A stretch of DNA of 64,000 nucleotides from Dyella flagellata (GTDB lineage Bacteria; Pseudomonadota; Gammaproteobacteria; Xanthomonadales; Rhodanobacteraceae): positions 1 to 64,000 of the forward strand of contig NZ_BSOA01000014.1 of assembly GCF_030160275.1 (NCBI RefSeq), read 5' to 3'. The translations under genes and the position numbers were made by a program. Shown one piece after another: positions 45,826-56,477 of this stretch. Each line of letters starts with the position of its first letter. Within the stretch, counting starts at the first letter, position 1. The notes below the pieces were generated by a model. The model worked only from the letters and a program-made list of their open reading frames with translations, had not been told where the DNA came from and made no database searches.

Positions 45826-46793
45826 GCGCATCGACCGATACGCAGGCCCCGCTGCCCACCCGCAGCGAGCGCAGCCATCGCCGTCCGTTTTCGAGCTGGA
45901 GCGAGCATCATGGCTGGAGCGCGAGCGCAAGCTTGCGCCGCCTTGCCGCCAAGCCGGTGGGCAGCTTGCTCACCATCGCGGTGATGGGCTTGGCGCTCGC
46001 TTTGCCGCTGGCGTTCTATTTGTTGCTGTCGAACGTGCAATCGCTTGGGCAGGCGTTGGGGCGCAACCAGGTCATCAACGTGTTCCTGAAAACCGACCAG
46101 GTGGCAGGCAATGCGCAGCTGCTGGCCAAACAGGTCGGACAGCACGACGGGGTGGCGAGCGTCGCTGTGAAGTCACCGCAGCAGGGCATGGACGAACTCA
46201 GCAAGATGCAGGGTTTCTCCGATGCCCTGCATGCGCTGGATGACAATCCGCTGCCGTTCGTGCTCGAAGTACAGCCGCAGGCAGGGATATCCGCCGACGC
46301 GGCCAGCCGGCTGGTAGACGACCTGCGTGGCATGCAGGGTGTGGATATGGTGCAGGACAGCGGTACGTGGCGGCAGCGCCTGGACGCGCTGCTGGGCGTA
46401 GGCAATCGCGTGGTTCTGCTCCTGGCGGCCTTGTTCGCGCTGGCGGTGCTGCTAGTGGTAGGCAACACGGTGCGCGTGGACATTACCAGCCGCGCCGAAG
46501 AGATCGGCGTGCTCAAGCTTATAGGCGCCAGCCGCGCGTTCGTGCGGCGTCCCTACCTGTATGCGGGCATCTGGTATGGCCTGTTCAGCGGGATGCTGGC
46601 GGTGGGACTGGCGCTGGTCATTGAATTCGCTTTGGCCGAGCCGGTGGCGAAGCTGAGCCAGGTCTACGCAGGGACGCTGCGCCTGGGCGGTTTGCCGCCC
46701 TGGCTGCTGCTGGCGGTGCCGGGGGCTGCCGCCTTCCTGGGCTGGCTGGGGGCACGGCTGGTCAGTGCCTGGCAATTACGCAAGGCCGCCTGA
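45822..46793 (+). CDS. ftsX: Cell division protein FtsX
   Basis: This 323-residue membrane protein has a cytoplasmic N-terminus rich in Ser/Arg, a first helix (GSLLTIAVMGLALALPLAFYLLL), a periplasmic domain of about 130 residues, and three C-terminal helices with TSRAEEIGVLKLIGASRAFVRRPYLY between them, the FtsX signature. It is coupled to ftsE. Confidence 0.95.
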   Translation: MSASTDTQAPLPTRSERSHRRPFSSWSEHHGWSASASLRRLAAKPVGSLLTIAVMGLALALPLAFYLLLSNVQSLGQALGRNQVINVFLKTDQVAGNAQLLAKQVGQHDGVASVAVKSPQQGMDELSKMQGFSDALHALDDNPLPFVLEVQPQAGISADAASRLVDDLRGMQGVDMVQDSGTWRQRLDALLGVGNRVVLLLAALFALAVLLVVGNTVRVDITSRAEEIGVLKLIGASRAFVRRPYLYAGIWYGLFSGMLAVGLALVIEFALAEPVAKLSQVYAGTLRLGGLPPWLLLAVPGAAAFLGWLGARLVSAWQLRKAA

Positions 46794-46971
46794 GATCCAA
46801 CGCGAATACCCCCTGCGGTGAAGCCGGTCGCAGCTCTTTTACAGCTTTATGGGTCACTATATCGGCCATTTCTACGGCACGGATAGAATGGGTGCCCTAC
46901 AGGCGCAGGGGGTGCCTGCCGAATGCTCATGCAGGGAAGCAATGCTAGACCGGGATGGTGGGGTTCTTTCG

Positions 46972-47820
46972 ATGAGTGCAAGCATCAGCAATCGTGATCT
47001 GAGCGCCGCACTGCGCGTGCTGGTGGTGGACGGTTCCAAGGTGGTCCGCCAGCTGATCACACGCGTGCTGCGCAAGGAGTTGCCACAGGCGGAAGTGGTG
47101 GACTGCGGTAGCGGCGCCGAAGCGCATAAGCTGCTGGAGAGCGGCGTGTTCGACTTCATCACGATCGCCCTGCGCCTGCCTGATATGGACGGCTTGGAAC
47201 TGGCGCGCTACGTGCGCGAATCCGCGCCGCAGATCTATGTGCCGATCGTGGTGGTTTCCGGCGACGTCGACGACCGGCTGCACCGCCGCGCACTGGGCGA
47301 GCATGTCACCGATTATTTCGACAAGTCGCTCGGTTTCCAGGCGTTGGCGGAATTCATCCGTGGCTACGTGCGTCCGGAAAGCGCTGCCGAGGGCGTGGTG
47401 CTGTACGTGGAAGACAGCCGGGTGGTCGCATTGGCGACGCGCCGCATGATGGAAAAGATCGGACTCACCGTCCGCCATGTGGTGAGCGTGGAGGATGCGC
47501 TCGCCCTGCTCGAAACCGAGCGTGCGCAAGGAGGAGTTGGTGCGGATGTCGTGCTCACCGACGTGAGCCTCAAGGGCGAATTGACCGGTGGCGACCTGCT
47601 CAAGCGGATCCGTAACGAATTCGGTTACGGCAAGGGCAAGTTGCCGGTGCTGGTGATGACTGGCGATGAAAATCCCGACAACCAGGCCGCGCTGATCCGC
47701 GCCGGCGCCAACGATCTGGTGGAGAAGCCGGTCGAAGAAAAACTGCTGATTACCAAGCTGCTGTTCCAGTTGCGGGTCGCGCAGCATCTGCGCGCACGGG
47801 AGAGCGCGGGAGCGCTCTGA
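46972..47820 (+). CDS. Tandem receiver-domain protein with a degenerate first receiver
   Basis: This 282-residue protein consists only of two receiver domains. In the first (about 14-130) the β1 pair is VVDGS instead of DD. The site that should be the phospho-acceptor in [12 protein letters not shown] is Ala66, although PDMDG and the Lys (FDKSLG) remain. The second (about 140-270) is normal: YVEDS, Asp197 in [15 protein letters not shown] and EKPVEEK. No output domain follows, so it may act by protein contact. The ATG at 46972 is the best start; the upstream frame has no homology. Confidence 0.83.
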   Translation: MSASISNRDLSAALRVLVVDGSKVVRQLITRVLRKELPQAEVVDCGSGAEAHKLLESGVFDFITIALRLPDMDGLELARYVRESAPQIYVPIVVVSGDVDDRLHRRALGEHVTDYFDKSLGFQALAEFIRGYVRPESAAEGVVLYVEDSRVVALATRRMMEKIGLTVRHVVSVEDALALLETERAQGGVGADVVLTDVSLKGELTGGDLLKRIRNEFGYGKGKLPVLVMTGDENPDNQAALIRAGANDLVEKPVEEKLLITKLLFQLRVAQHLRARESAGAL

Positions 47821-47837
47821 TCTCCTATCATGCGGGG

Positions 47838-48575
47838 ATGGCTACTGAACAACCCGCCACCCCGATGAGTGAAGAAACACGGATCAAGCTTGAGCCATCC
47901 TGGAAAGGCCGCATCGGCGACTACCTGCAACGTCCGGACATGCGCGCGCTGTCCGAATTCCTGCGCACGGAGAAACGCGCCGGGAAGGTGATCTATCCGC
48001 CGGGGCCTGAGATCTTCAACGCCTTCAACCACACGCCGTTCGAAGCGGTGCGCGTGGTGATTCTGGGGCAGGACCCTTACCACGGCCCAGGCCAGGCGCA
48101 CGGCTTGTGTTTTTCGGTACGGCCAGGCGTGCCGGCGCCGCCGTCGCTGGTCAACATCTTCAAGGAGATCCAGCGCGACCTGGGGTCGCCCCCTCCAGAT
48201 CATGGCTGCCTCACTCCGTGGGCCGATCGCGGCGTGTTGCTGCTCAACGCCGTGCTTACGGTGGAGCACAGCCTGGCCGCCTCGCACCAGGGCAAGGGTT
48301 GGGAGGGCTTCACCGACGCGGTCATCGACGCCCTCAACCGTGAGCGCGAGGGCATCGTGTTCATGCTGTGGGGCTCATACGCCCAGCGCAAAGGCCAGCT
48401 TATCGATACCCGCCGCCATGCGGTGCTGAAATCGGTGCATCCTTCGCCGTTGTCCGCGCACCGGGGCTTCCTGGGCTGTGGGCATTTCTCCGCCGCCAAC
48501 CGCTATCTCCAGGCCAACGGCCAGGCGCCGATCGACTGGTCCCTGCCGCCCCGGGCTGCGTTGGAGGCGGTTTGA
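47838..48575 (+). CDS. ung: Uracil-DNA glycosylase
   Basis: This 245-residue family 1 enzyme removes uracil from [23 protein letters not shown] contains the water-activating Asp, LLLNAVLTV the uracil-binding Asn, and [11 protein letters not shown] the catalytic His and Leu loop. It starts 17 bp after the tandem-receiver gene. A short hairpin (48576-48594 region, TGGGGGC/GCCCCCA) follows but without a T-run. Confidence 0.95.
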   Translation: MATEQPATPMSEETRIKLEPSWKGRIGDYLQRPDMRALSEFLRTEKRAGKVIYPPGPEIFNAFNHTPFEAVRVVILGQDPYHGPGQAHGLCFSVRPGVPAPPSLVNIFKEIQRDLGSPPPDHGCLTPWADRGVLLLNAVLTVEHSLAASHQGKGWEGFTDAVIDALNREREGIVFMLWGSYAQRKGQLIDTRRHAVLKSVHPSPLSAHRGFLGCGHFSAANRYLQANGQAPIDWSLPPRAALEAV

Positions 48576-48676
48576 TGGGGGCGACCAGCCCCCAAACCCG
48601 GGATTCACTGCCCACAAGTCACACTTGAAACCGCTAAGCCCGGCATCCACCCCACATGGACAAGCTGCGAGAATTC

Positions 48677-48694
48677 ATGTACTATTGAGTACAT
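48677..48694. promoter_or_regulatory. Perfect palindrome upstream of rpoH
   Basis: ATGTACT (48677-48683) and AGTACAT (48688-48694) flank ATTG. It lies about 85 bp before rpoH and 10 bp before the sigma-E-like -35 box. It could be an operator for an unidentified regulator. Confidence 0.4.
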
Positions 48695-48704
48695 AAAAGG
48701 TGCC

Positions 48705-48733
48705 GGAACTTGCTGGTGCCTTTAGCACTCAAA
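48705..48733 (+). promoter_or_regulatory. Sigma-E-like promoter for rpoH
   Basis: GGAACTT (48705-48711) is the consensus sigma-E -35 box. TCAAA (48729-48733) is an acceptable -10 at a 17-bp spacing, one longer than ideal. E. coli rpoH also has a sigma-E promoter. The -10 box lies within the CIRCE element, so a start near 48740 would be under HrcA control. Confidence 0.5.
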
Positions 48734-48748
48734 GTACCAGAGTGCTAA
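48722..48748. promoter_or_regulatory. Perfect CIRCE element (HrcA operator) before rpoH
   Basis: TTAGCACTC (48722-48730), nine bases, then GAGTGCTAA (48740-48748) is the exact CIRCE consensus, including the spacer length. It ends 29 bp before the rpoH ATG. HrcA binding here would repress the heat-shock sigma factor gene. Confidence 0.92.
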
Positions 48749-48777
48749 GCTCAACCCCACTTTCAGGAGGTTCCAAC

Positions 48778-49635
48778 ATGTCTCAAGCCTTGGTGACGGC
48801 CAATCTGCCGGTTCCCAGCCTCGTTGGCAGCCTGGACGCCTATATCTCGGCGGTGCACCGCATCCCGGTGCTCAGCCAGGAAGAAGAGCAGGAGCTGTCG
48901 CGCCGCTACCAGCAGGACAGTGACCTCGCCTCAGCCCGCAAGCTGGTGATGTCGCACCTGCGTTTCGTGGTGCACGTCGCGCGCGGCTACAACGGTTATG
49001 GCCTGCAGTTGTCCGACCTCATCCAGGAAGGCAACATCGGCTTGATGAAGGCCGTCAAGCGCTTCGACCCCGACCAGGGCGTGCGCCTGGTCAGCTTTGC
49101 CGTGCATTGGATTCGCGCGGAAATGCACGAATTCATCCTGCGCAACTGGCGCATCGTGAAGGTGGCGACCACCAAGGCGCAGCGCAAGCTGTTTTTCAAC
49201 CTGCGCAAGAGCAAGAAGCGCCTGGGCTGGATGAACGCCGAGGAAGTGCGCATGGTCGCCAAGGACTTGGGTGTGCCGGAAGCCACCGTCCGCGAGATGG
49301 AATCGCGCCTGTCCGGTCGCGACATCGGTTTTGAAGCCCCGGCCGATGCCGAGGAAGAGGCCAAGCCCGCGCCGGAGGCGTTCCTGGTCGACGAGGGCGC
49401 CGATCCTTACGACAGCGTGGCGGAGGCCGACCAGACCGACAACCAGCTCGAAACTCTATCGAACGCATTGCAGAAGCTGGACGAGCGTTCGCGCGACATC
49501 ATCCAGCGCCGTTGGCTGAATGAAGATAAGGCAACGCTGCAAGATCTTGCTGATGAGTACGGCGTATCGGCTGAACGCATCCGTCAGGTCGAGGCCAACG
49601 CGATGAAGAAAATGCGCGGGCTGTTCGCTGCCTGA
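48778..49635 (+). CDS. rpoH: RNA polymerase heat-shock sigma factor RpoH (sigma-32)
   Basis: This 285-residue sigma factor directs heat-shock transcription. Regions 2.1-2.4 ([64 protein letters not shown]), the RpoH box ([10 protein letters not shown], residues 135-144) and region 4 ([38 protein letters not shown]) are complete. AGGAGG lies 7 bases before the ATG. The leader carries CIRCE and a sigma-E-like promoter. A terminator follows. Confidence 0.96.
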   Translation: MSQALVTANLPVPSLVGSLDAYISAVHRIPVLSQEEEQELSRRYQQDSDLASARKLVMSHLRFVVHVARGYNGYGLQLSDLIQEGNIGLMKAVKRFDPDQGVRLVSFAVHWIRAEMHEFILRNWRIVKVATTKAQRKLFFNLRKSKKRLGWMNAEEVRMVAKDLGVPEATVREMESRLSGRDIGFEAPADAEEEAKPAPEAFLVDEGADPYDSVAEADQTDNQLETLSNALQKLDERSRDIIQRRWLNEDKATLQDLADEYGVSAERIRQVEANAMKKMRGLFAA

Positions 49636-49657
49636 AGCGGTACTGATGCGGTTACCT

Positions 49658-49688
49658 AAAACGGCCTCCCTGGCGGAGGCCGTTTTGT
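49658..49688 (+). terminator. Intrinsic terminator of rpoH
   Basis: A 12-bp perfect stem, AAAACGGCCTCC (49658-49669) with GGAGGCCGTTTT (49675-49686), loop CTGGC, ends in a T-run. Confidence 0.9.
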
Positions 49689-49691
49689 GTT

Positions 49692-49764
49692 CGTAGGCTG
49701 GGACGAGTCCCAGCATTACCATGCCCATGCCCCGCTGATGCTGGGATTGTCATCCCAGCCTACG
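49692..49764. repeat. Type A palindromic repeat downstream of rpoH
   Basis: Arms CGTAGGCTGGGA (49692-49703) and TCCCAGCCTACG (49753-49764) are reverse complements, and the inner part again has CCCAGCAT/ATGCTGGG stems. A degenerate type B end (49786-49809) follows directly, before the response regulator gene. Confidence 0.85.
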
Positions 49765-49785
49765 CGCAGGCAGACGCGCATACGT

Positions 49786-49809
49786 GGAATAGATCAAAGC
49801 ATCTCCAAG
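49786..49809. repeat. Degenerate type B repeat end
   Basis: GGAATAGATCAAAGCATCTCC differs from the conserved end at 32165 and 35851 by a substitution and an insertion. It is preceded by GACGCGCATACGTGG, also found in the type B body. It lies 7 bp before the GTG of the response regulator gene, taking the place where a ribosome site should be. Confidence 0.7.
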
Positions 49810-49816
49810 GCGGACC

Positions 49817-50483
49817 GTGCCTCATATCCTGGTCATCGAAGACGACGAGATCACCGCACGCGAAATCGTGCTGGAGCTCGCTGCGCACGGCATCAGTGCC
49901 GATCGCGTGCACAATGGCCGACAGGGATTCGAGCGTGCGCTGGAACCGCGCTACGACGCGATTACGTTGGACCTGATGCTGCCCGGCATGGACGGTCTAA
50001 CGCTGGTGAAGCAACTACGCGAGCAAGGCATCAGCACGCCGGTGTTGATGATCAGTGCGCTCGGCGACGTGGACGAGCGCGTGCGTGGCCTGCGTGCCGG
50101 TGGCGACGACTATCTCACCAAGCCCTTCGCGCCGGATGAGATGGCTGCCCGCATCGAAGTTCTGCTGCGTCGGCACCAGCAGAAACATCCCGCACAAACC
50201 AGGCTACGCGTGGCGGACCTGGAATTGGACATGATCACGCGAACGGCGTGCCGCGGTGCCCGCGAACTGACGCTGCTGCCCACCGAGTACCGCCTGCTGG
50301 AATTCCTGATGCGTTATCCCGGTCAGGTGCTGACCCGGGCAATGATCTTCGAAAGCGTATGGGGCCTGCGTTTCGATCCGGGTACGAACCTCATCGACGT
50401 GCATATTGCGCGGCTGCGCCGCAAGGTCGACAACGAGGGCGATCCACCCCTCATCCGCACCGTGCGCGGCTCGGGCTACCGGC

Positions 50484-50491
<8 letters not shown>
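49817..50491 (+). CDS. OmpR-family response regulator
   Basis: This 224-residue regulator starts with GTG at 49817 (VPHILVIEDDE). The receiver has EDD, phospho-Asp in AITLDLMLPGMDG, MISALGD and LTKPFAPDEM; the winged helix has LLPTEYRLLEFLMRYPGQVLTRAMIFESVW and NLIDVHIARLRRKVD. It overlaps the kinase gene and precedes an RND efflux operon, which is the probable target. Confidence 0.93.
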
Positions 50492-51872
<1,381 letters not shown>

Positions 51873-51930
51873 GCCGGGGTTTGCACCTCGACCTGGGAAC
51901 CAGCGCCAGGTTGCAGTGGCATGACAGTTT

Positions 51931-51967
51931 GCATGAAACTTTTTTCATGCATGAAACAATCTTCATG
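51931..51967. promoter_or_regulatory. Tandem 18-bp palindromic repeats upstream of the RND operon
   Basis: GCATGAAAC occurs at 51931-51939 and again at 51949-51957, and TTCATG at 51944-51949 and 51962-51967, giving two units exactly 18 bp apart. Each unit is itself a palindrome (ATGAA...TTCAT). Such tandem sites are typical of regulator binding. They lie 73 bp before the RND gene and just after the kinase gene, and are much more AT-rich than the surroundings. Confidence 0.6.
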
Positions 51968-52039
51968 CCAGCGAAAGGTGCTGCGTCACAGCGATCCGGA
52001 TAATAGGCGCCATTGTTCTAGCCTGCTGGAAGCCTTGGG

Positions 52040-55000
52040 ATGTTGGGTCTGGTCCGCGTCGCTCTCGCACGTCCCTACACGTTCGTCGTGCTTGCGCTGT
52101 TCATCCTGATCGTCGGCCCGCTGGCGGCCTTGCGCACTCCCACCGATATCTTCCCGAACATCGGCATCCCGGTGATCAGCGTGGTGTGGACCTACAACGG
52201 CCTATCGCCCAGTGCGATGTCCGGCCGCGTGATCTACTACTACGAGCGTTCGCTCACCTCCACGGTCAGCGACATCGAGCACATGGAATCGCAATCACTG
52301 CCTGGCATCGGCGTGGTGAAGATCTTCTTCCAGCCGGGCGTGGACGTGCGCACCGCCACTGCGCAGGTAACCTCGATTTCGCAGACCGTGCTCAAGCAGA
52401 TGCCGCCGGGCATCACGCCGCCACAGATCATCAACTACAACGCCTCCACCGTGCCGGTGCTGCAGCTGGCGCTGTCCAGCACCAAGCTGGGTGAGCAGAA
52501 GATCCGCGACCAGGGGCAGAACTTCCTGCGCCCCACGCTGATTTCCGTGGCCGGCACCGCGATTCCCACGCCGTACGGTGGCAAGCAGCGCCAGGTGATG
52601 CTCGATCTGGACCCGCAGGCGTTGGCGGCCAAGGGCTTGTCGGCGCAAGACGTCGGCAACGCCCTGGCAGCGCAGAACCAGATCGTGCCGGTGGGCGACA
52701 TCAAGATCGGCAGCAACGAATACACCGTCGATCTCAACGACAGTCCGAGCGCGATCGAGGAACTCAACAACCTGCCGATCAAGACGGTGGACGGCGCCAC
52801 CATCACCATCGGCCAGGTCGCGCACGTGCGCGACGGTTCGCCGCCGCAAAATAACGTAGTCCGGGTGGATGGCCATCGCGCCGTGCTGATGCCGATATTG
52901 AAGGGCGGCAACGTATCGACCCTGGATGTGGTGGCTGGCATCAAAAAGCTGCTGCCGCTCGCGGAAGAGACGCTGCCGTCCTCGCTGAAGGTGAAGCTGC
53001 TGGGCGATCAGTCGATCTTCGTGCGCAGCGCGATCGCGTCGGTCGCGCGCGAAGGCATTATCGCGGCCTTGCTGACCTCGGTGATGATTCTGGTGTTCCT
53101 GGGCAGCTGGCGCTCCACCGTGATCATTGCGGTGTCGATCCCGCTCGCGGTGCTCTCGGCCATTGCCCTGCTTGCCGCTTTCGGGCAAACCCTCAACGTG
53201 ATGACGCTTGGCGGCCTGGCGCTTGCCGTTGGTATCCTGGTCGACGACGCCACGGTAACCATCGAAAACATCAACTGGCACTTGGAGCAGGGCAAGGATG
53301 TGCATACGGCGATCATGGATGGCGCCAAGCAGATCGTGACGCCGGCCTTCGTGTCGCTGTTGTGCATCTGCATCGTGTTCGTGCCGATGTTCATGCTCAA
53401 CGGCATCGCCGGATTCCTGTTCCGGCCGATGGCGCTGGCGGTGATCTTCGCCATGGCGTCTTCGTTCGTACTGTCGCGCACCCTGGTGCCGACGATGGCG
53501 ATGTACCTGTTGAAGCCGCACGTCACCGAACCTCCTCCGGGCGACCATCCGGAAGATCCTTACATCAACCACCACGAAGGCGACCAGCATCCTTCCATGC
53601 GGCGCGGATGGTTGCGCGGAGCCCTGGTGCGCTTCCAGCAGAATTTCGAGCACCGCTTCGCCGGTCTGCGCGATGCCTACTATGGCAGCCTGTCGCTAGC
53701 GCTCACGGCACGCCGCCGGTTCGTGATTGGCTTCCTGGCCGTGGTACTGGTGTCGTTCGCGCTGGCGCCGTTTCTGGGGCGCGATTTCTTTCCCACCACG
53801 GACTCCGAGGCGATCGCCATCCATGTGCGCGCGCCGGTCGGCACGCGCATAGAGGACAGCGCCGCCGAGTTCGATCGCGTCGAAGCGGCGATACGGCGTG
53901 TGATTCCACCGGGCCAGCTCGACAGCATCATCGACAATATCGGCCTGCCGCTCAGCGGGACCAACATGGTCTACAACAACAGCGGAACCGTCGGCCCTCA
54001 AGACGGGGACATCCAGGTGCTGCTGAAGGAAGGGCACGCACCTAGCGCGCAATTCGTGAAGACATTGCGTGGCGTGCTGCCACGTGAATTTCCCGGTACC
54101 ACCTTCGCTTTCCTGCCGGCCGACATGGTCAGCCAAATCCTCAATTTCGGTGCGCCGGCACCGCTGGACGTGAAAATCTCCGGTCGCAACAACGCGGCCA
54201 ACGAAGCGTATGCGCTACAGCTGCTGCGCAAAATGCGCGAGATTCCCGGTATCGCCGATGTACGTCTGCAGCAATCCACGGGCGCGCCACAGTTGAATGT
54301 TGATGTGGATCGCGTGCGCGCCAACGAGCTGGGCATCACCGAACACGATGTCACCAATAGCATGGTGGCCTCGCTGGCCGGCAGCCTGCAGGTGGCGCCG
54401 GTGTTCTGGCTCAATCCTGCCAATGGCGTGTCCTATGCCGTGGTGGCGCAAACGCCGCAATATCGCATCGATTCGCTGTCCCAATTGCAAAGCTTGCCGG
54501 TCACTTCCTCGGCCACCGGGGCACGGCAAATCCTTGGTGCGCTGGCAACCATCAAGCGCACGGCGAGCCCGGCGGTGGTGACCCACTACAACATCGCACC
54601 GTCGTTCGACGTCTATGCCGCCGTGCAAGGGCGTGACCTGGGCGCGGTGTCCAGCGACATCCAGCAACTGCTGAGAGCGGAGGCCGGAAACCGGCCCAAG
54701 GGTTCCCTCGTGCAGTTGCACGGCCAGGTCACCGCCATGAACGATGCCTTCTCCGGCTTGCTGTTCGGACTGTTGGGCGCCATCGTGCTGATCTACTTGC
54801 TGATCGTGGTGAATTTCCAGTCGTGGCTGGATCCATTCGTGATCATTACCGCGCTGCCGGCTGCACTCGCCGGTATCGTATGGACGCTGTTCATTACGCA
54901 TACCACGTTGTCCGTACCAGCTTTGACGGGCGCGATCATGTGCATGGGTGTGGCGACGGCAAACTCGATCCTGGTGGTGAGCTTCGCGCGTGAGCGCCTG

Positions 55001-55276
55001 GCCGAGCACGGCGATGCGGTCAAGGCCGCCCTGGAAGCGGGCTTCACGCGCTTTCGCCCGGTATGCATGACGGCCTTGGCGATGATCATCGGCATGCTGC
55101 CGATGGCGGTGACGCAGGAGCAGAACTCGCCGCTGGGTCGCGCGGTCATCGGCGGCCTGTTGTTCGCTACTTTCGCCACGCTGCTATTCGTGCCGGTGGT
55201 CTTCAGCATCGTGCATGGCCGCGAGCAGCCCGCCGCGCGTTTGAACTCCGTTCCGGGAATTCCCCATGTCGCATAA
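52040..55276 (+). CDS. RND efflux pump permease (HAE1/AcrB-like)
   Basis: This 1078-residue inner-membrane pump has helix 1 (PYTFVVLALFILIVGPLAAL), then PTDIFPNIGIPVISVVWTYNGLSP, helix 4 GGLALAVGILVDDATVTIEN with the proton-relay Asp pair, and two large periplasmic loops. It has 12 helices in all, ending in FATLLFVPVVFSIVHG. It is somewhat longer than usual because of a charged loop after helix 6 (EPPPGDHPEDPYINHHEGDQHP). The downstream genes supply the adaptor and channel; drug or metal substrate is not evident. Confidence 0.93.
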   Translation: MLGLVRVALARPYTFVVLALFILIVGPLAALRTPTDIFPNIGIPVISVVWTYNGLSPSAMSGRVIYYYERSLTSTVSDIEHMESQSLPGIGVVKIFFQPGVDVRTATAQVTSISQTVLKQMPPGITPPQIINYNASTVPVLQLALSSTKLGEQKIRDQGQNFLRPTLISVAGTAIPTPYGGKQRQVMLDLDPQALAAKGLSAQDVGNALAAQNQIVPVGDIKIGSNEYTVDLNDSPSAIEELNNLPIKTVDGATITIGQVAHVRDGSPPQNNVVRVDGHRAVLMPILKGGNVSTLDVVAGIKKLLPLAEETLPSSLKVKLLGDQSIFVRSAIASVAREGIIAALLTSVMILVFLGSWRSTVIIAVSIPLAVLSAIALLAAFGQTLNVMTLGGLALAVGILVDDATVTIENINWHLEQGKDVHTAIMDGAKQIVTPAFVSLLCICIVFVPMFMLNGIAGFLFRPMALAVIFAMASSFVLSRTLVPTMAMYLLKPHVTEPPPGDHPEDPYINHHEGDQHPSMRRGWLRGALVRFQQNFEHRFAGLRDAYYGSLSLALTARRRFVIGFLAVVLVSFALAPFLGRDFFPTTDSEAIAIHVRAPVGTRIEDSAAEFDRVEAAIRRVIPPGQLDSIIDNIGLPLSGTNMVYNNSGTVGPQDGDIQVLLKEGHAPSAQFVKTLRGVLPREFPGTTFAFLPADMVSQILNFGAPAPLDVKISGRNNAANEAYALQLLRKMREIPGIADVRLQQSTGAPQLNVDVDRVRANELGITEHDVTNSMVASLAGSLQVAPVFWLNPANGVSYAVVAQTPQYRIDSLSQLQSLPVTSSATGARQILGALATIKRTASPAVVTHYNIAPSFDVYAAVQGRDLGAVSSDIQQLLRAEAGNRPKGSLVQLHGQVTAMNDAFSGLLFGLLGAIVLIYLLIVVNFQSWLDPFVIITALPAALAGIVWTLFITHTTLSVPALTGAIMCMGVATANSILVVSFARERLAEHGDAVKAALEAGFTRFRPVCMTALAMIIGMLPMAVTQEQNSPLGRAVIGGLLFATFATLLFVPVVFSIVHGREQPAARLNSVPGIPHVA

Positions 55277-56477
55277 CCCCGCCCACGTACAAGTCGCCCA
55301 GAAACCCAGGCATCTGAGGGCTGTCGGCATCGGTGGCGCCGCGATAGCATTGCTTGCGGTGGCGCTCGGTCTTGGCATTCGCTTTCGCGAGCATCAGCAG
55401 CTGGTGCAATGGACCGATGCGCAGCTCATTCCCAGCGTGCGTATTACGCCCGCGGCAGATCCGGCCAAAGAGCATGTCATCACCTTGCCGGGCCATTTGC
55501 AGGCCTGGAACAGCGCACCGATCCATGCGCGCGTCAATGGCTACCTGAAGGCCTGGTACAAGGACATCGGCGACAAAGTGAAGGCAGGCGACGTGCTCGC
55601 CGTGATCGACACGCCGGAACTCGACCAGCAGCTTGAGCAGGCCAAGGCCGTGCTGGCCAAGGCACAGGCCGACGCCAACCTGGCCAACATCACGGCCAGG
55701 CGCTGGCAGCATTTGCTGGGTTCCGATTCGGTCTCCAAACAGGAGGCCGATGAAAAAGCCGGGGAAGCAGCCGCCGCGCAGGCGACCGTGCTGGCGGCGA
55801 AGGCGGATGTGGATCGATTGCAGGCGCTGGAATCGTTCAAGAAGATCGTGGCTCCGTTCGACGGTGTGGTCACCGCGCGCCGTACCGACGTGGGCGACTT
55901 GATCACCGCCAACAACGAAAGCGGCCCCGAGTTGTTTACCGTGGCCGACACCGGGCGCATGCGCTTGTATGTGCCGGTACCAGAGGTGGAGGCGAACGAG
56001 ATCAAGTCGGGCATGAAGGTCACGCTGCACGTGCCCGAACTGCCTGGACGTCCGTTCCAGGCCACGCTGATCGGCAACTCCAACGCCATCAACCAGAGCT
56101 CCGGCAGCCTGCTGGCCCAGTTCGTGGCGGACAACGGCGACGGTGCGCTCAAGCCTGGCGATTACGCCGATGTGCAGTTGGGCCTTGCAGTCGATCCGCA
56201 CATTGTCAGCGTGCCGTCCAGCGCGCTGATCTTCCGGGACAAGGGGGCGCAGGTGGCAGTGTTGGGGCCCGATAGTCGTGCGCATTTGCACGACGTGCAC
56301 ATCGCGGTGGACATGGGCACCAGCTTGCAGATCGACCAGGGCTTGAGCCTGGACGATCGGGTGATCGAGAACCCATCCGATTCGCTGATGGACGGCGACA
56401 AGGTAAGCGTGGAAACGGATGCGGACCAGAACCTGGCCGCGAACGACACGGAGAAACATGGTGCATCGGCTCTCTAA
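55266..56477 (+). CDS. RND efflux membrane fusion protein (HlyD/AcrA family)
   Basis: This 403-residue periplasmic adaptor is anchored by one N-terminal helix (AVGIGGAAIALLAVALGLGI). It has lipoyl halves (ARVNGYLKAWYKDIGDKVKAGDVLAVIDTPEL and FKKIVAPFDGVVTARRTDVGDLI) around an alpha-helical hairpin, then beta-barrel and membrane-proximal domains. The ATG overlaps the pump gene by 11 bp. Confidence 0.93.
   Translation: MSHNPAHVQVAQKPRHLRAVGIGGAAIALLAVALGLGIRFREHQQLVQWTDAQLIPSVRITPAADPAKEHVITLPGHLQAWNSAPIHARVNGYLKAWYKDIGDKVKAGDVLAVIDTPELDQQLEQAKAVLAKAQADANLANITARRWQHLLGSDSVSKQEADEKAGEAAAAQATVLAAKADVDRLQALESFKKIVAPFDGVVTARRTDVGDLITANNESGPELFTVADTGRMRLYVPVPEVEANEIKSGMKVTLHVPELPGRPFQATLIGNSNAINQSSGSLLAQFVADNGDGALKPGDYADVQLGLAVDPHIVSVPSSALIFRDKGAQVAVLGPDSRAHLHDVHIAVDMGTSLQIDQGLSLDDRVIENPSDSLMDGDKVSVETDADQNLAANDTEKHGASAL

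Noticed and set aside
48576-48594. Hairpin after ung as an intrinsic terminator
   Set aside because: The stem (TGGGGGC/GCCCCCA) is followed by AAACCCGGG rather than T residues on the plus strand.
48577-48720. Longer RpoH starting at 48700
   Set aside because: The extra 26 codons read through the sigma-E-like promoter and the CIRCE element, and the ATG at 48778 has a perfect AGGAGG.
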